NCBI GenBank assembly: GCA_003212695.1
Contig: QCPC01000010.1
Span: 1-57,716 of the forward strand
Source: Prochlorococcus sp. AG-436-C13
GTDB taxonomy: Bacteria > Cyanobacteriota > Cyanobacteriia > PCC-6307 > Cyanobiaceae
Reading direction: 5' to 3'
DNA: 57,716 nt
Shown piece after piece: positions 23,930 through 30,727 of this stretch. Both the position numbers and the translations under genes were made by a program. How positions within the stretch are numbered: the stretch's first letter is position 1; each line of letters begins with the position of its first letter. The notes under the pieces were generated by a model. The model ran no database searches. It was not told where the DNA came from and saw only the letters and a list, made by a program, of their open reading frames with translations.

Positions 23930-24050
23930 AGAACAAAGTTCAAGTAAATTTCTATCAATTTCTGAGAACCATTTTTTTATTATATGCTTACTCTTCATTC
24001 GCTAGTGATTTAATTCAGCAATGTATATGGATCTCCAGGAACCTTAGAGT
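23930..24050. repeat. Interspersed repeat, copy H (diverged)
   Basis: 'GAACAAAGTTCAAGTAAATT' (diverged tandem), 'AATTTCTGAGAACC', 'TTCATTCGCTAGTGATTTAA' and 'ATGGATCTCCAGGAACCT', the last shared with copy G. It lies upstream of the integrase fragment. Confidence 0.55.
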
Positions 24051-24076
24051 GATAATGGATGCTACTCAGAAAGTTA

Positions 24077-24253
24077 TTAAAACAAGTCTTTTAAGAATTT
24101 CTCTTTAACTTCCTCATCTTCACATCCATTTTGGAATAAAAAATTAGCTAAAGACGAACTCATAACTTTGTCTCGATCCCACCTTGGATTTGATTTGATG
24201 AAGTCCTTCATTTTTTCATAAAGAACATTTGACATTTCTGTTTCTAACTTCAC
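24077..24253 (-). CDS. DUF2811 family protein
   Basis: 58 residues from GTG 24253, or 52 from ATG 24235. 'LYEKMKDFIKSNPRWDRDKV' and 'SSLANFLFQNGCEDEEVKEK', ending 'FLKDLF', match the DUF2811 pattern (x-P-x-WD-x-D-R...A...FL.QNG...Y.D.LF). Its GTG overlaps the stop of the upstream DUF2811 gene as GTGA, so translation is probably coupled. The function is unknown. Confidence 0.82.
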   Translation of the reverse strand: MKLETEMSNVLYEKMKDFIKSNPRWDRDKVMSSSLANFLFQNGCEDEEVKEKFLKDLF

Positions 24254-24528
24254 AGCACTTCTCCCTCCGAAAGCTTTTTAGGAAAAACATTGTCGATATA
24301 TATTCGTGTAATTAATCTCGATTCAATTCCATGTTGTATAAGGAACCTGGCGACAGCAGCTTGAATGAATCTATATTGATCCCAATTCGGATGACTTTCG
24401 ATAAACCCTTCCATAGACGTTTTTATAGGATCAGGGACCTCTGAGATAAAGCTAACAATAGAACTCATATTTATATTGCTTCCTAGAGGGGGTAAATCTT
24501 TTTCTCTTTTACAAAATTGAGGTTTCAT
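24250..24528 (-). CDS. DUF2811 family protein
   Basis: 92 residues from ATG 24528, with GAGG ten bases before it; a GTG at 24537 is the alternative start. The C-terminal part has 'SSIVSFISEVPDPIKTSMEG', 'FIESHPNWDQYRFIQAAVAR', 'FLIQHGIESRLITRIYIDN', the DUF2811 signature. The N-terminal 24 residues are an extra tail. The next gene is a second DUF2811 that overlaps it by 4 bases. Confidence 0.85.
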   Translation of the reverse strand: MKPQFCKREKDLPPLGSNINMSSIVSFISEVPDPIKTSMEGFIESHPNWDQYRFIQAAVARFLIQHGIESRLITRIYIDNVFPKKLSEGEVL

Positions 24529-24703
24529 CTCTCTCACCTCTCTAGATATCTTTACTATCCACCTCTTCTTTATTGCTAGTCAAGAGAGTTTTTATACTCT
24601 CCCCTATCAAGTCGTCTCATCTTGAGAATGTGGCTCTAAAAGGATTTTCTCGCTTTCAGATACTCTTTAAGAAAAACATGGGACTTAATGACAGGCGTCT
24701 TAA

Positions 24704-24829
24704 AATCAAGTTTGCATCATTTGTTCTTTTCCACAGGATCCAGTAAAGCAGGAGCATTGGGATTTTGCTCTGTGGAATAATTGTGAAAAACTTTTGGATT
24801 ATGGAGGAAAACTCAGACTTGAAGCATGA
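24704..24829 (+). pseudogene. Startless coding-like fragment
   Basis: An open frame without a start codon, ending 'EHWDFALWNNCEKLLDYGGK' LRLEA. Composition is protein-like; it is probably a gene remnant of unknown family. The rest of 24538..25096 shows no convincing gene, apart from a weak minus-strand frame at 24851..25165. Confidence 0.3.
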
Positions 24830-25096
24830 TAAATATTAATTTGTTGTTCCTCACCGAATCTCATGACCTGTCTCCTTTTCTTGTTTAAAGATTACGAACT
24901 TGTCATTTTTTTCGTAAGTACCACCAATAGCTTTTTTAAATGTCAATAGTCCTTTAAGAATAGAGATAAGATCTGTTTCTCCAGCTCGTTTCTCTTTTAG
25001 GCTTAAGGAATCCTTTGTGCAAGGCAAGAAAATTTGTAGCCCAATAAGGAATAAAAAAACTTTCTGCTTACTTGATGTGTGTCTGGTTGGAATACT

Positions 25097-25333
25097 ATGG
25101 CGATTGGTATGCCAGCACCCAAGGTAGTTGCCCATGGTGGTGGTCTTAATGCACAGGATTGCCATAACGATCGATAGCTAGATCATTATCATTGTCATAA
25201 CAATGGTTCATCTCAAGAACAAAAAAATAATTTTTCTATAACAATCAAAGAAACACCTACTAAGAAGGAGTCGAATAATGCGAATGTAGTTATTGATAAT
25301 TGTTATGATGGTGATACTTATGGAAAAAAATGA
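25097..25333 (+). pseudogene. HGGG...YHCH-motif protein with an in-frame TAG
   Basis: The frame reads 'MAIGMPAPKVVAHGGGLNAQ' then 'DCHNDR', TAG (25175-25177), 'LDHYHCHNNGSSQEQK', and runs on in frame to TGA at 25331. The HGG-x-Gly/Leu...CH-x-x-R-K-x-G-x-YHCH pattern is a known secreted-protein motif found near nuclease-like domains. The TAG replaces the Lys after Arg, and the signal peptide upstream is disrupted. Most likely a pseudogene; the downstream half still looks coding. Confidence 0.6.
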
Positions 25334-25483
25334 CGGAGAAAAGATCAGACATGCATGTATTGATACCCCATTCTCTTACAAAATGAAATTTAGCAAGTTC
25401 ATTTAAGCAACTTTCTTTTCTTCCAGTTTTGGGATAAATGGCATTCATCTTTGTGAGAATGCAATATATCATGGGCTTTGTCA

Positions 25484-25666
25484 TTATTCTAATTTCTCCT
25501 TCAAGTCAATAATTTCATAGTAAGGGCGGTCTTGGTAATCAGCATCTGAGCAGCAAATGTCTCCATAAACCTCCTCTAAAATTTCATATGCATCGTCGTA
25601 AGTTTCAAAGCTCTGAGAGGTTATATCGTCTTCTTCCCCATCGTTTCTGATGATGGTGTATTTCAT
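25484..25666 (-). CDS. Small acidic protein, CCSDADY family (copy 2)
   Basis: 60 residues from ATG 25666 (MKYTIIRNDGEEDDITSQSF...), paralogue of the gene at 2..175: same length, 'YDDAYEILEEVYGDICCSDA', 'YYEI'. The frame extends upstream to 25750, but the paralogue fixes the start here. Its TAA overlaps an ATG (TAATG) that would open a 64-residue frame at 25290..25484, which is antisense to the decayed YHCH gene and unsupported. Confidence 0.78.
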   Translation of the reverse strand: MKYTIIRNDGEEDDITSQSFETYDDAYEILEEVYGDICCSDADYQDRPYYEIIDLKEKLE

Positions 25667-25762
25667 TATAAATAGTCTCCAGATATACTGGATATTGTAC
25701 TTTTTATTGTAGGTAAAGTTTAGAAGATAATCCTTTTGATATCTCTCCATTAAAAGAGAAGA

Positions 25763-25948
25763 TTAAAAATTGATTTTGGTTGAATTAATTTTTTTTAGTC
25801 GTTTGTATTCTTCGTGTAATGTACCAAGTTTCCAAGCTTCTATAAATCCTTTAGGTCCTTCAATTAGCAGTTTCACTTCTGAAGGCTTATGTGCCTTCAT
25901 TCCCAAGAATTCTTCTTGCCACGAAGTGTCCTCCCAATTGGTGTTCAT
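25763..25948 (-). CDS. Small hypothetical protein (61 aa)
   Basis: ATG 25948: MNTNWEDTSWQEEFLGMKAH... ending 'RLKKINSTKINF'. A hydrophilic, mixed-charge protein with no recognised family. Its ATG overlaps the TGA of a 32-residue membrane peptide gene upstream (ATGA), so the two are translated together. Confidence 0.65.
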   Translation of the reverse strand: MNTNWEDTSWQEEFLGMKAHKPSEVKLLIEGPKGFIEAWKLGTLHEEYKRLKKINSTKINF

Positions 25949-26043
25949 GTTTTAAGAACAGAGAAAAAAAGTCCGCCAAAGGTAGAAGCAAGGAGTAAAG
26001 ATACCATCGCCAAGACAATGATTTTGGTAATACTATTTGGCAT
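25945..26043 (-). CDS. Single-span membrane peptide (32 aa)
   Basis: ATG 26043 to TGA 25945: MPNSITKIIVLAMVSLLLAS..., one hydrophobic helix and a short tail LKT. The TGA overlaps the ATG of the next gene. Confidence 0.55.
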   Translation of the reverse strand: MPNSITKIIVLAMVSLLLASTFGGLFFSVLKT

Positions 26044-26205
26044 AGCCCTATCATAATCAAATTGCATGGGATGAAGCTAGAGCAGAAAAGCTGACCTTAT
26101 AAAAGTTTAAAAAATATGAGCTAATATTAAGTGTTTAATAGTTTTCTTATTTGGGTGAGTATCGGGTTATAGAGATATTTGCGTAAGGTTTCATCTGAAT
26201 CAGGA

Positions 26206-26298
26206 TTAGTCATCACCCAATAGATAAATATCAATAACGGCGAATAATAAAGTTATTGCGATCGGCCAGAAATCATCAGAAGATCTTTTCTCAGTCAT
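26206..26298 (-). CDS. Small membrane peptide (30 aa)
   Basis: ATG 26298: MTEKRSSDDFWPIAITLLFA... with one hydrophobic helix, ending LLGDD. The start overlaps the stop of the 59-residue gene (ATGA). Confidence 0.5.
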   Translation of the reverse strand: MTEKRSSDDFWPIAITLLFAVIDIYLLGDD

Positions 26299-26474
26299 TC
26301 TTCTTCTTGGCAACAGGGTCGTTCTTCAAGACTGGCTGCTATACCTCTAAGTGTTTTTGCAATGTATTTATCTGGCCACTTTTGATCTGCTCTAATTTCT
26401 TGAATAGCAGTCATGACTGTATCCCAAGCGGCCTGAACTTCATATGGATCTTTTGGACTAAATTCTTTGGTCAT
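26295..26474 (-). CDS. Small hypothetical protein (59 aa)
   Basis: ATG 26474: MTKEFSPKDPYEVQAAWDTV..., 'ADQKWPDKYIAKTLRGIAAS' and a C-terminal Cys-Cys. Helical and hydrophilic with convincing coding composition. It overlaps the next membrane peptide gene by 4 bases. The family is unknown. Confidence 0.65.
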   Translation of the reverse strand: MTKEFSPKDPYEVQAAWDTVMTAIQEIRADQKWPDKYIAKTLRGIAASLEERPCCQEEE

Positions 26475-26753
26475 TTAACGATTCATTTGTAAAATTTTCT
26501 AATGTTGAGATAGAGGATATTAAGAAAGGAAACATATCATCATGACTATTCTATAGAGTGTTGTCCAAATCATTTTTTAGTTGTTTTTATTTTAATAACT
26601 TAAATTGTTAGATGGCTTTATTGATGGTTGGGTAAATTCTATCATTCATCGAAAATATTGAGAATTTCAAATTTTTTCTTCCCTTTGCTTCTCAAATAAA
26701 GATGACACCTTTGGTTGCTGCTAAAGGGAGTAGTCTTAGTTAAGGATCTATTT

Positions 26754-26861
26754 GCTTCGGTTATTACACTAGGGTTATATCGTAGAGACCGACGTTCGGT
26801 ATATATACTGCATGTTTCCCTATGGTTTCTACCACCATCTAAAATAACTACTTGGCTCATA
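26754..26861 (+). promoter_or_regulatory. Conserved 108-bp leader, copy 2
   Basis: It aligns base for base, without gaps, to 6947..7054 and keeps 'CGTAGAGACCGA' and the palindrome ACCGAcgTTCGGT. It sits directly before a homologous, interrupted gene. Confidence 0.6.
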
Positions 26862-27191
26862 GTGAATATGTCGTTAACATTCCTAGCCATGTATTCTTTT
26901 ACTCGTTTTGAGCTCTCCCCTTCTTTCTATCGTCCTGTGTACATCATTTCTGATAGCGAGATGGCTCAATTTAAGGCTCAACAATATCAAGAAGAACTTG
27001 ATTCAGTAGTTGATCAAATAAAAAGATTAGAGGACACTTATGAGAAGCAAAGAAAGTATTTGCTTTAACGAGAGAAAGCTATTAAAAGTGAATTAAAAAC
27101 TCTGACTTCATCTGGGAGTAAAACTGTTAAAGAAACGGTGGAGAAAGCGGTTGATAAAATTAAAGATACTACTAAGAAAGTAGTGGCTTAA
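26862..27191 (+). pseudogene. Interrupted copy of the 7-kb coiled-coil gene
   Basis: The frame starts at GTG 26862 (or ATG 26868/26889) and reads 'PSFYRPVYIISDSEMAQFK' and 'EELDSVVDQIKRLEDTYEKQ' RKYLL, then hits TAA at 27066. The intact copy has Glu (GAG) there. Downstream the same frame goes on (REKAIKSELKTL...KKVVA) to a second TAA at 27189. So one codon makes this copy a 59-69 residue product. It may still yield the short form. Confidence 0.75.
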
Positions 27192-27210
27192 CTTCTATTT
27201 TTAGATAAAC

Positions 27211-27232
27211 AAGCCCTGTCTCATCAGGGCTT
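27211..27232 (+). terminator. Hairpin terminator
   Basis: 8-bp stem AAGCCCTG/CAGGGCTT with a 6-base loop after the interrupted copy. It has the same stem family as the terminator at 7403. Confidence 0.75.
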
Positions 27233-27243
27233 AAAAAGAGTAT

Positions 27244-27384
27244 GTGCTTTTGTTGTTTGAATTTAGTGAACTTACAAGAGGTGTTTATTTAGTCCATCAT
27301 CCAATTATTGGACCTGCTCTTCTGCTGGTGTTTGTAATTTTAAAACTCTTTGTTGATAATGGACGAACAAATTGTTTTATCTGA
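27244..27384 (+). CDS. Possible membrane peptide (46 aa)
   Basis: GTG 27244: 'LLLFEFSELTRGVYLVHHP' then a hydrophobic helix and 'KLFVDNGRTN'. Composition looks coding, but there is no ATG. Its 3' end overlaps the opposite gene by 8 bases. Low confidence. Confidence 0.3.
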   Translation: MLLLFEFSELTRGVYLVHHPIIGPALLLVFVILKLFVDNGRTNCFI

Positions 27385-27553
27385 CACCATGCAAAGTAGG
27401 AATCATCTTGCTTCCATCTTGATCATCATCGTCATCTAATCTACGTGCGAGAAGCTCAAGAGCAATTAGGACTGCCATTGGATAAAAACACCAAATAATA
27501 GCTTTCCATGCCGAGACATTTTCTGTAGATGCTTGAAGTTCTCCTAAAGACAT
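27377..27553 (-). CDS. Small membrane protein with acidic DDDD/KM tail
   Basis: 58 residues: MSLGELQASTENVSAWKAII, then a hydrophobic helix, 'ARRLDDDDDQDGSKMIPTL'. The Asp-run and G-S-K-M-x-P tail match the 68-residue protein at 21118..21324, so the two form a small family. The function is unknown. Confidence 0.7.
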   Translation of the reverse strand: MSLGELQASTENVSAWKAIIWCFYPMAVLIALELLARRLDDDDDQDGSKMIPTLHGVR

Positions 27554-27614
27554 AGCCTTAAATTAAACTAAATAGTTAATGGTTAAAATTTCTTTGCGTA
27601 GAAAGTAGTTGAAA

Positions 27615-27716
27615 TTATTTGGCAGATCGCTTTATTGAAAGGCCTCTCCAAAGAAAAGCTCCTATGTAAAACAAGCCTGCCCATGAGCTCAAAAGAAGTA
27701 ATGAAGAAAAATTCAT
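27615..27716 (-). CDS. Single-span membrane peptide (33 aa)
   Basis: ATG 27716: MNFSSLLLLSSWAGLFYIGA... one helix then a basic tail KRSAK. Its ATG overlaps the TGA of the 35-residue gene upstream. Confidence 0.6.
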   Translation of the reverse strand: MNFSSLLLLSSWAGLFYIGAFLWRGLSIKRSAK

Positions 27717-27820
27717 AACGCCCCAATTGATCCCGCGGTAAAACCGATTAGACAGAAGAAACCAAACTCAACCAATTCGCGAAATGGTGAATTTAGCACT
27801 ATCGAAAGTTTTTGAGTCAT
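27713..27820 (-). CDS. Single-span membrane peptide (35 aa)
   Basis: ATG 27820: MTQKLSIVLNSPFRELVEFG... with a C-terminal hydrophobic helix. The TGA overlaps the next ATG. It belongs with the 33-residue gene in one transcript. Confidence 0.6.
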   Translation of the reverse strand: MTQKLSIVLNSPFRELVEFGFFCLIGFTAGSIGAL

Positions 27821-28003
27821 TTTAACTTTTCTTGAGAAGGATTAGGAACATATATGAGGTAACGGGTTTGATTGTTGGCATTGATTAAAACTGTTCCAAT
27901 ATGCTTATTAACAAGACAACCAATGCTCTACAAGCACCGAAAGCAGTTAGCAGTAATTTTAAATTTTGTATGGCTACATTTTGTAAAATTAGTACTTAGT
28001 GAC

Positions 28004-28123
28004 TTAGTAAATTCCAGGAATAATCCAGCCTAAGAAACCGTAATTTATTATTAGTGCAAATAAACCAATCATCGCTAACCGACCATTAGTTTGTTCTGCG
28101 ACTGCCCAATAGTCGTTGTTCAT
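28004..28123 (-). CDS. hli: High-light-inducible protein (39 aa)
   Basis: A single-helix chlorophyll-binding-type protein, 'EQTNGRLAMIGLFALIINY', with the conserved N-G-R-L-A-M-I-G signature (the Glu is replaced by Glu-Gln-Thr ahead of NGR) and the C-terminal 'GWIIPGIY'. Hli proteins sit in the thylakoid membrane and protect photosystems under excess light. It is the last gene of the five-gene hli operon; its ATG overlaps the TAA of the previous gene (TAATG). Confidence 0.9.
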   Translation of the reverse strand: MNNDYWAVAEQTNGRLAMIGLFALIINYGFLGWIIPGIY

Positions 28124-28326
28124 TAAAAAATGCCTGGGATTAATTGACCTGTTGAAATATAGGCTCCTAATAAGGCGATGAACCCAACCATTGCCCAACG
28201 TCCATTAGCCTTTTCAGCTTCTTGGATATAACCTGCATAGTTTTCTATGAGTTCAGGTTGGGCTTCAACAGGAAATGCATTTTGCCGATTACCTGATTCA
28301 GTAGTTATACAAGGAGAAGATGTCAT
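28123..28326 (-). CDS. hli: High-light-inducible protein (67 aa)
   Basis: 67 residues from ATG 28326, with a 35-residue N-terminal extension before 'AEKANGRWAMVGFIALLGAY' and 'STGQLIPGIF'. The conserved E-K-x-N-G-R-x-A-M-x-G chlorophyll-binding motif is intact. The longer N-terminus distinguishes it from its 35-47 residue neighbours. It overlaps the next hli gene as TAATG. Confidence 0.92.
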   Translation of the reverse strand: MTSSPCITTESGNRQNAFPVEAQPELIENYAGYIQEAEKANGRWAMVGFIALLGAYISTGQLIPGIF

Positions 28327-28339
28327 TGTTAATAAATGC

Positions 28340-28447
28340 TTAAAAGATTCCGGGAATGATTTGCCCTGTAGTGGCATAAGCACCAAAGGCGGCAACAAAT
28401 CCAAGCATTGCTGCCCAGCCGTTGAATTTTTCTGCTTCAGGAGTCAT
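28340..28447 (-). CDS. hli: High-light-inducible protein (35 aa)
   Basis: 35 residues, 'MTPEAEKFNGWAAMLGFVAA' followed by 'TTGQIIPGIF'. The usual Arg after N-G is Trp, a variant seen in short Hli proteins. Almost identical to the gene at 53246..53353, one substitution apart at the protein level (Ile/Leu), so the two arose by recent duplication or conversion. Confidence 0.92.
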   Translation of the reverse strand: MTPEAEKFNGWAAMLGFVAAFGAYATTGQIIPGIF

Positions 28448-28482
28448 GAAAATAAAGTGAGTGGTAATTGAGATCTAGTTGT

Positions 28483-28626
28483 TTAGAGATAACCAGGGAT
28501 GATTTGACCTGTTGATGAATAGGCACCTAAAAGTGCAATGACGCCAATAAGTGCAGCCCTTCCGTTAATCTTTTCTGCCAAAATCTTGTTAGTTTCGATT
28601 TTGGATGAGGTTGTGGAAGTTTTCAT
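28483..28626 (-). CDS. hli: High-light-inducible protein (47 aa)
   Basis: 47 residues: a Ser/Thr-rich N-terminus, then 'LAEKINGRAALIGVIALLGA' and 'STGQIIPGYL'. The core E-K-I-N-G-R-A-A-L-I-G is conserved. Its ATG overlaps the previous TAA (TAATG). It resembles the 47-residue gene at 53668..53811. Confidence 0.92.
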   Translation of the reverse strand: MKTSTTSSKIETNKILAEKINGRAALIGVIALLGAYSSTGQIIPGYL

Positions 28627-28745
28627 TAGAAAGTGCCAGGGATAATTTGACCAGTCACGAGGTACGTGCCCAAAAGAAGCATGAAGCCAATCATTGCCGG
28701 TCTCCCGAAAGCAACGTCTATGACTGAGATGTTTAATTGACCCAT
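28626..28745 (-). CDS. hli: High-light-inducible protein, degenerate (39 aa)
   Basis: 39 residues, first gene of the operon: 'MGQLNISVIDVAFGRPAMIG', 'VTGQIIPGTF'. The conserved Glu/Asn-Gly-Arg motif is changed to A-F-G-R-P-A-M-I-G, so the chlorophyll-binding Glu is replaced by Asp or lost. It may have reduced pigment binding (inference). The promoter at 28763..28799 lies just upstream. Confidence 0.8.
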   Translation of the reverse strand: MGQLNISVIDVAFGRPAMIGFMLLLGTYLVTGQIIPGTF

Positions 28746-28762
28746 GTAAAAAGTTGATGGAT

Positions 28763-28799
28763 GTAACAAAATATAACAGAAAATATTAAGGAGTGTGAA
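28763..28799 (-). promoter_or_regulatory. hli operon promoter, conserved block
   Basis: 37 bp matching 53858..53894 at 30 positions without gaps. On the minus strand: TTCACA, 17-18 bases, then TATATT (TATACT in the other copy), that is, -35- and -10-like hexamers. It is 18 bp upstream of the first hli start. Confidence 0.7.
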
Positions 28800-29255
28800 G
28801 CAAGGTGTTCGATTGTCTGGATGAGCCGTGAAAGATTATCGATTCAACTCTTCAGTGCGCTTTTATCAGTACTGTTTAAGTTGAGATTGTTTAGCATCTT
28901 GATTTAATTAAGCAATAAAAGATGGATGCTCCAATGATGCATATTAATTTGATCAATGCGATCATTGCTTTACATCTGATTGGTTATCAAATAACTATTT
29001 GCACTGATTGGAGCTAGATCCCTATGAATAAATAGGATCATGAATTTACTTAAAAGGCTACAATCTGTAAAACTTTCCAAAACGCTAAGATATTTTCTTT
29101 TTAAAAATTCACTATTCCCCAAGTCCCCAAGATTTATTGTTATAACCCTATGATCTTTTCTCATTGCTTGGTAGCTTAGTCCTTTTTGCATTGTTATGAC
29201 TGTCAAATGGATCTCAAATAGCTTGCTAAAATTTTGTTGGCATGAGATTTCAGCT
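28800..29255. other. Intergenic, no convincing gene
   Basis: About 450 bases upstream of the hli operon. Weak frames at 28922..29017 (+) and 28970..29206 (-) overlap each other and have no family support. The end carries the repeat-like 'ATGGATCTCAAATAGCTTGC' and 'GGCATGAGATTTCAGC'. Confidence 0.35.
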
Positions 29256-29425
29256 TCTATTTATTGTATTCTTTGTCTTTTCTGGTAGTTGACTCGCATC
29301 ATAAAGTATCAGGATTTTTACTAAGTCTCTCATTCTTAGATATATCTAAATCAATTGTCTATAGCTCCTCCGGACTTGTATGGCTCTTGATTATTAAGAA
29401 AACAACTTCTAACAATAAATATTCA
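29256..29425 (-). pseudogene. Decayed copy of the 15.6-kb gene
   Basis: The DNA matches both ends of the gene at 15623..16024: 'TTCTTAGATATATCTAAATC' here against 'TTTTAGATATATCTAAATC', and 'TTAAGAAAACAACTTCTAAC' against 'TTAAGAAAATAACTTCCAAC'. The middle of the gene is missing and frames are broken by stops. Confidence 0.7.
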
Positions 29426-29487
29426 AGACGAGAGTATTAGAAAGATGTTTCAAGAAATGATTGATCGATATTAATCATGAAAGCTTG

Positions 29488-29763
29488 TTACTTCTCTGAT
29501 GCTTTCCTTAATTGAATTTCTTCTTTAGTCATTGGTATACCTTTTTGATTAATTATGATGCCCGTTAATTTTTTAAATTTAGCTTCATAATAACGTTTTC
29601 TTATAATGTCAAATTTGGAAAGGTAAGTATCTGGAGTAGCTCTTAGTTCAATTTCTTCACTAAATTTCCTTTTCTCTCTTCGCTTCTCGATTTGTACTTG
29701 GCGACATAAAGCCAAGTACCATCCGATTAATACACCAAAAATGAATGTAATTGTTGAGATCAT
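29488..29763 (-). CDS. Membrane-anchored small protein
   Basis: 91 residues: an N-terminal helix 'ISTITFIFGVLIGWYLALCR', then a basic, coiled-coil-like cytoplasmic region ('QIEKRREKRKFSEEIELRAT') and a charged C-terminus. No family is recognised. Confidence 0.65.
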   Translation of the reverse strand: MISTITFIFGVLIGWYLALCRQVQIEKRREKRKFSEEIELRATPDTYLSKFDIIRKRYYEAKFKKLTGIIINQKGIPMTKEEIQLRKASEK

Positions 29764-30183
29764 ATATGTTCCTTATTAGCTATTATAAATTTTTCTAAGC
29801 AAAAATGTAATTTAAATCTAAGTTACTCTGATGAGAATTGAATTAAGAAAATGACACAATAAAATCCTGTAGAACGACGTTAAATACATGACTTGGCTGA
29901 TTGGGCTTTCTTTTGGGGTAGGAGCGCCTATCCTGTGACTCGTATAGGGCATAAGGCTAGGGATAGTGCCTGTTACCGCAGTCGTAACAGCCTTTACTTT
30001 TTAGCCTCTTGATGAATTCAATAAAAAATAAAATATTCATTTCAAGCTGGTGATGGTGTTATTGCATTTGCCATTTTCGAAAATCTAAAAGCAAAATCTC
30101 TTGGGGTTGAGAGATGAATATTCCAAAGTCTTTTGATTAATCTTGTTGGTTGGCATAATAGATGAATAGATGTTGAGGTAGTA
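29764..30183. other. Gap with hairpin and frame remnants
   Basis: A stem CTGTTAC/GTAACAG (29970-29976/29984-29990) is followed by CCTTTACTTTTT, terminator-like on the plus strand. A short plus frame begins MTWLIGLSFGVGAPIL and stops at once. A startless plus frame near 30037..30117 reads 'SFQAGDGVIAFAIFENLKAK'; both look like remnants. Confidence 0.4.
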
Positions 30184-30282
30184 ATGGCTTTGTTCAAAAT
30201 TATTGCTCTTTCAGCTCTTCTTGGATCAGCTATTTATTTTGTAGCAAGAGATGTTCTAGATCCAAACTGGTATTTGAGCTAA
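30184..30282 (+). CDS. Single-span membrane peptide (32 aa)
   Basis: ATG 30184: MALFKIIALSALLGSAIYFV, ARDVLDPNWYLS. One hydrophobic helix. It is followed after 6 bases by the 55-residue gene, so probably cotranscribed. Confidence 0.6.
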   Translation: MALFKIIALSALLGSAIYFVARDVLDPNWYLS

Positions 30283-30288
30283 AGACTA

Positions 30289-30456
30289 ATGCCCATAAAC
30301 AAACCAATACCTGATTCTGTGATGCGCTTATGGCGTAAGGTTCGAAGGTATGAATTAAGACGTACTCTTTTGGCTACTCAGAAGAGGATGGATTATGTTA
30401 AAAAGTCATTGGCCTATATAGATCGAGTGGAAGCTAGAACAGATAAGAATAAATGA
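30289..30456 (+). CDS. Small basic hypothetical protein (55 aa)
   Basis: ATG 30289: MPINKPIPDSVMRLWRKVRR..., very Arg/Lys-rich and helical. Its TGA overlaps the next ATG (ATGA). It could bind nucleic acid (inference only). Confidence 0.6.
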   Translation: MPINKPIPDSVMRLWRKVRRYELRRTLLATQKRMDYVKKSLAYIDRVEARTDKNK

Positions 30457-30569
30457 CTAAAGAATTGCCAAGAGAAAATACAAATACAAAACCTAGTTAT
30501 TCTTTTGTAATTCTCTTGGTTGTCTCAGGGATCGTATTCTCAGTAGTGCCATTCTTATTTTTGAATTAG
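30453..30569 (+). CDS. Single-span membrane peptide (38 aa)
   Basis: ATG 30453: MTKELPRENTNTKPSYSF followed by a hydrophobic helix. Third of three plus-strand genes in one operon-like row. Confidence 0.6.
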   Translation: MTKELPRENTNTKPSYSFVILLVVSGIVFSVVPFLFLN

Positions 30570-30634
30570 TTAATGAGTCTTTTCTTGTCAGAGCAGAAGT
30601 TCTCGAACTACTGTGATTTTGTGTTTTGGCGAAT

Positions 30635-30705
30635 ACTCTCTTTTATTAGGCAGTAGTTAGCTTTCTATTGAGGATTGGATCTCAATGAAAATGCTGGTAC
30701 ATTTA
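30635..30705. repeat. Interspersed repeat, copy E (short)
   Basis: 'TCTTTTATTAGGCAGTAGTT' and 'GGATTGGATCTCAATGAAAA', the two best-conserved blocks of the family without the tandem. It lies at the 3' side of the gamma-glutamyltransferase gene. Confidence 0.6.
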
Positions 30706-30727
30706 GATTTTATATTAGCAACTTATT

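Noticed and set aside
24851-25165. Minus-strand frame of 104 codons
   Set aside because: Its first third is antisense to the YHCH-motif gene; the remainder has no family support.
25290-25484. Minus-strand frame of 64 codons starting in the stop of the CCSDADY gene
   Set aside because: Antisense to the end of the YHCH-motif gene and has no recognisable features; only the TAATG join speaks for it.
26642-26890. Minus-strand frame over the conserved leader
   Set aside because: It is antisense to a conserved non-coding leader, and copy 1 has no matching frame.
28970-29206. Minus-strand frame of 78 codons
   Set aside because: No family signal, overlaps another weak frame on the plus strand, and stands in a gap with repeat-like pieces.
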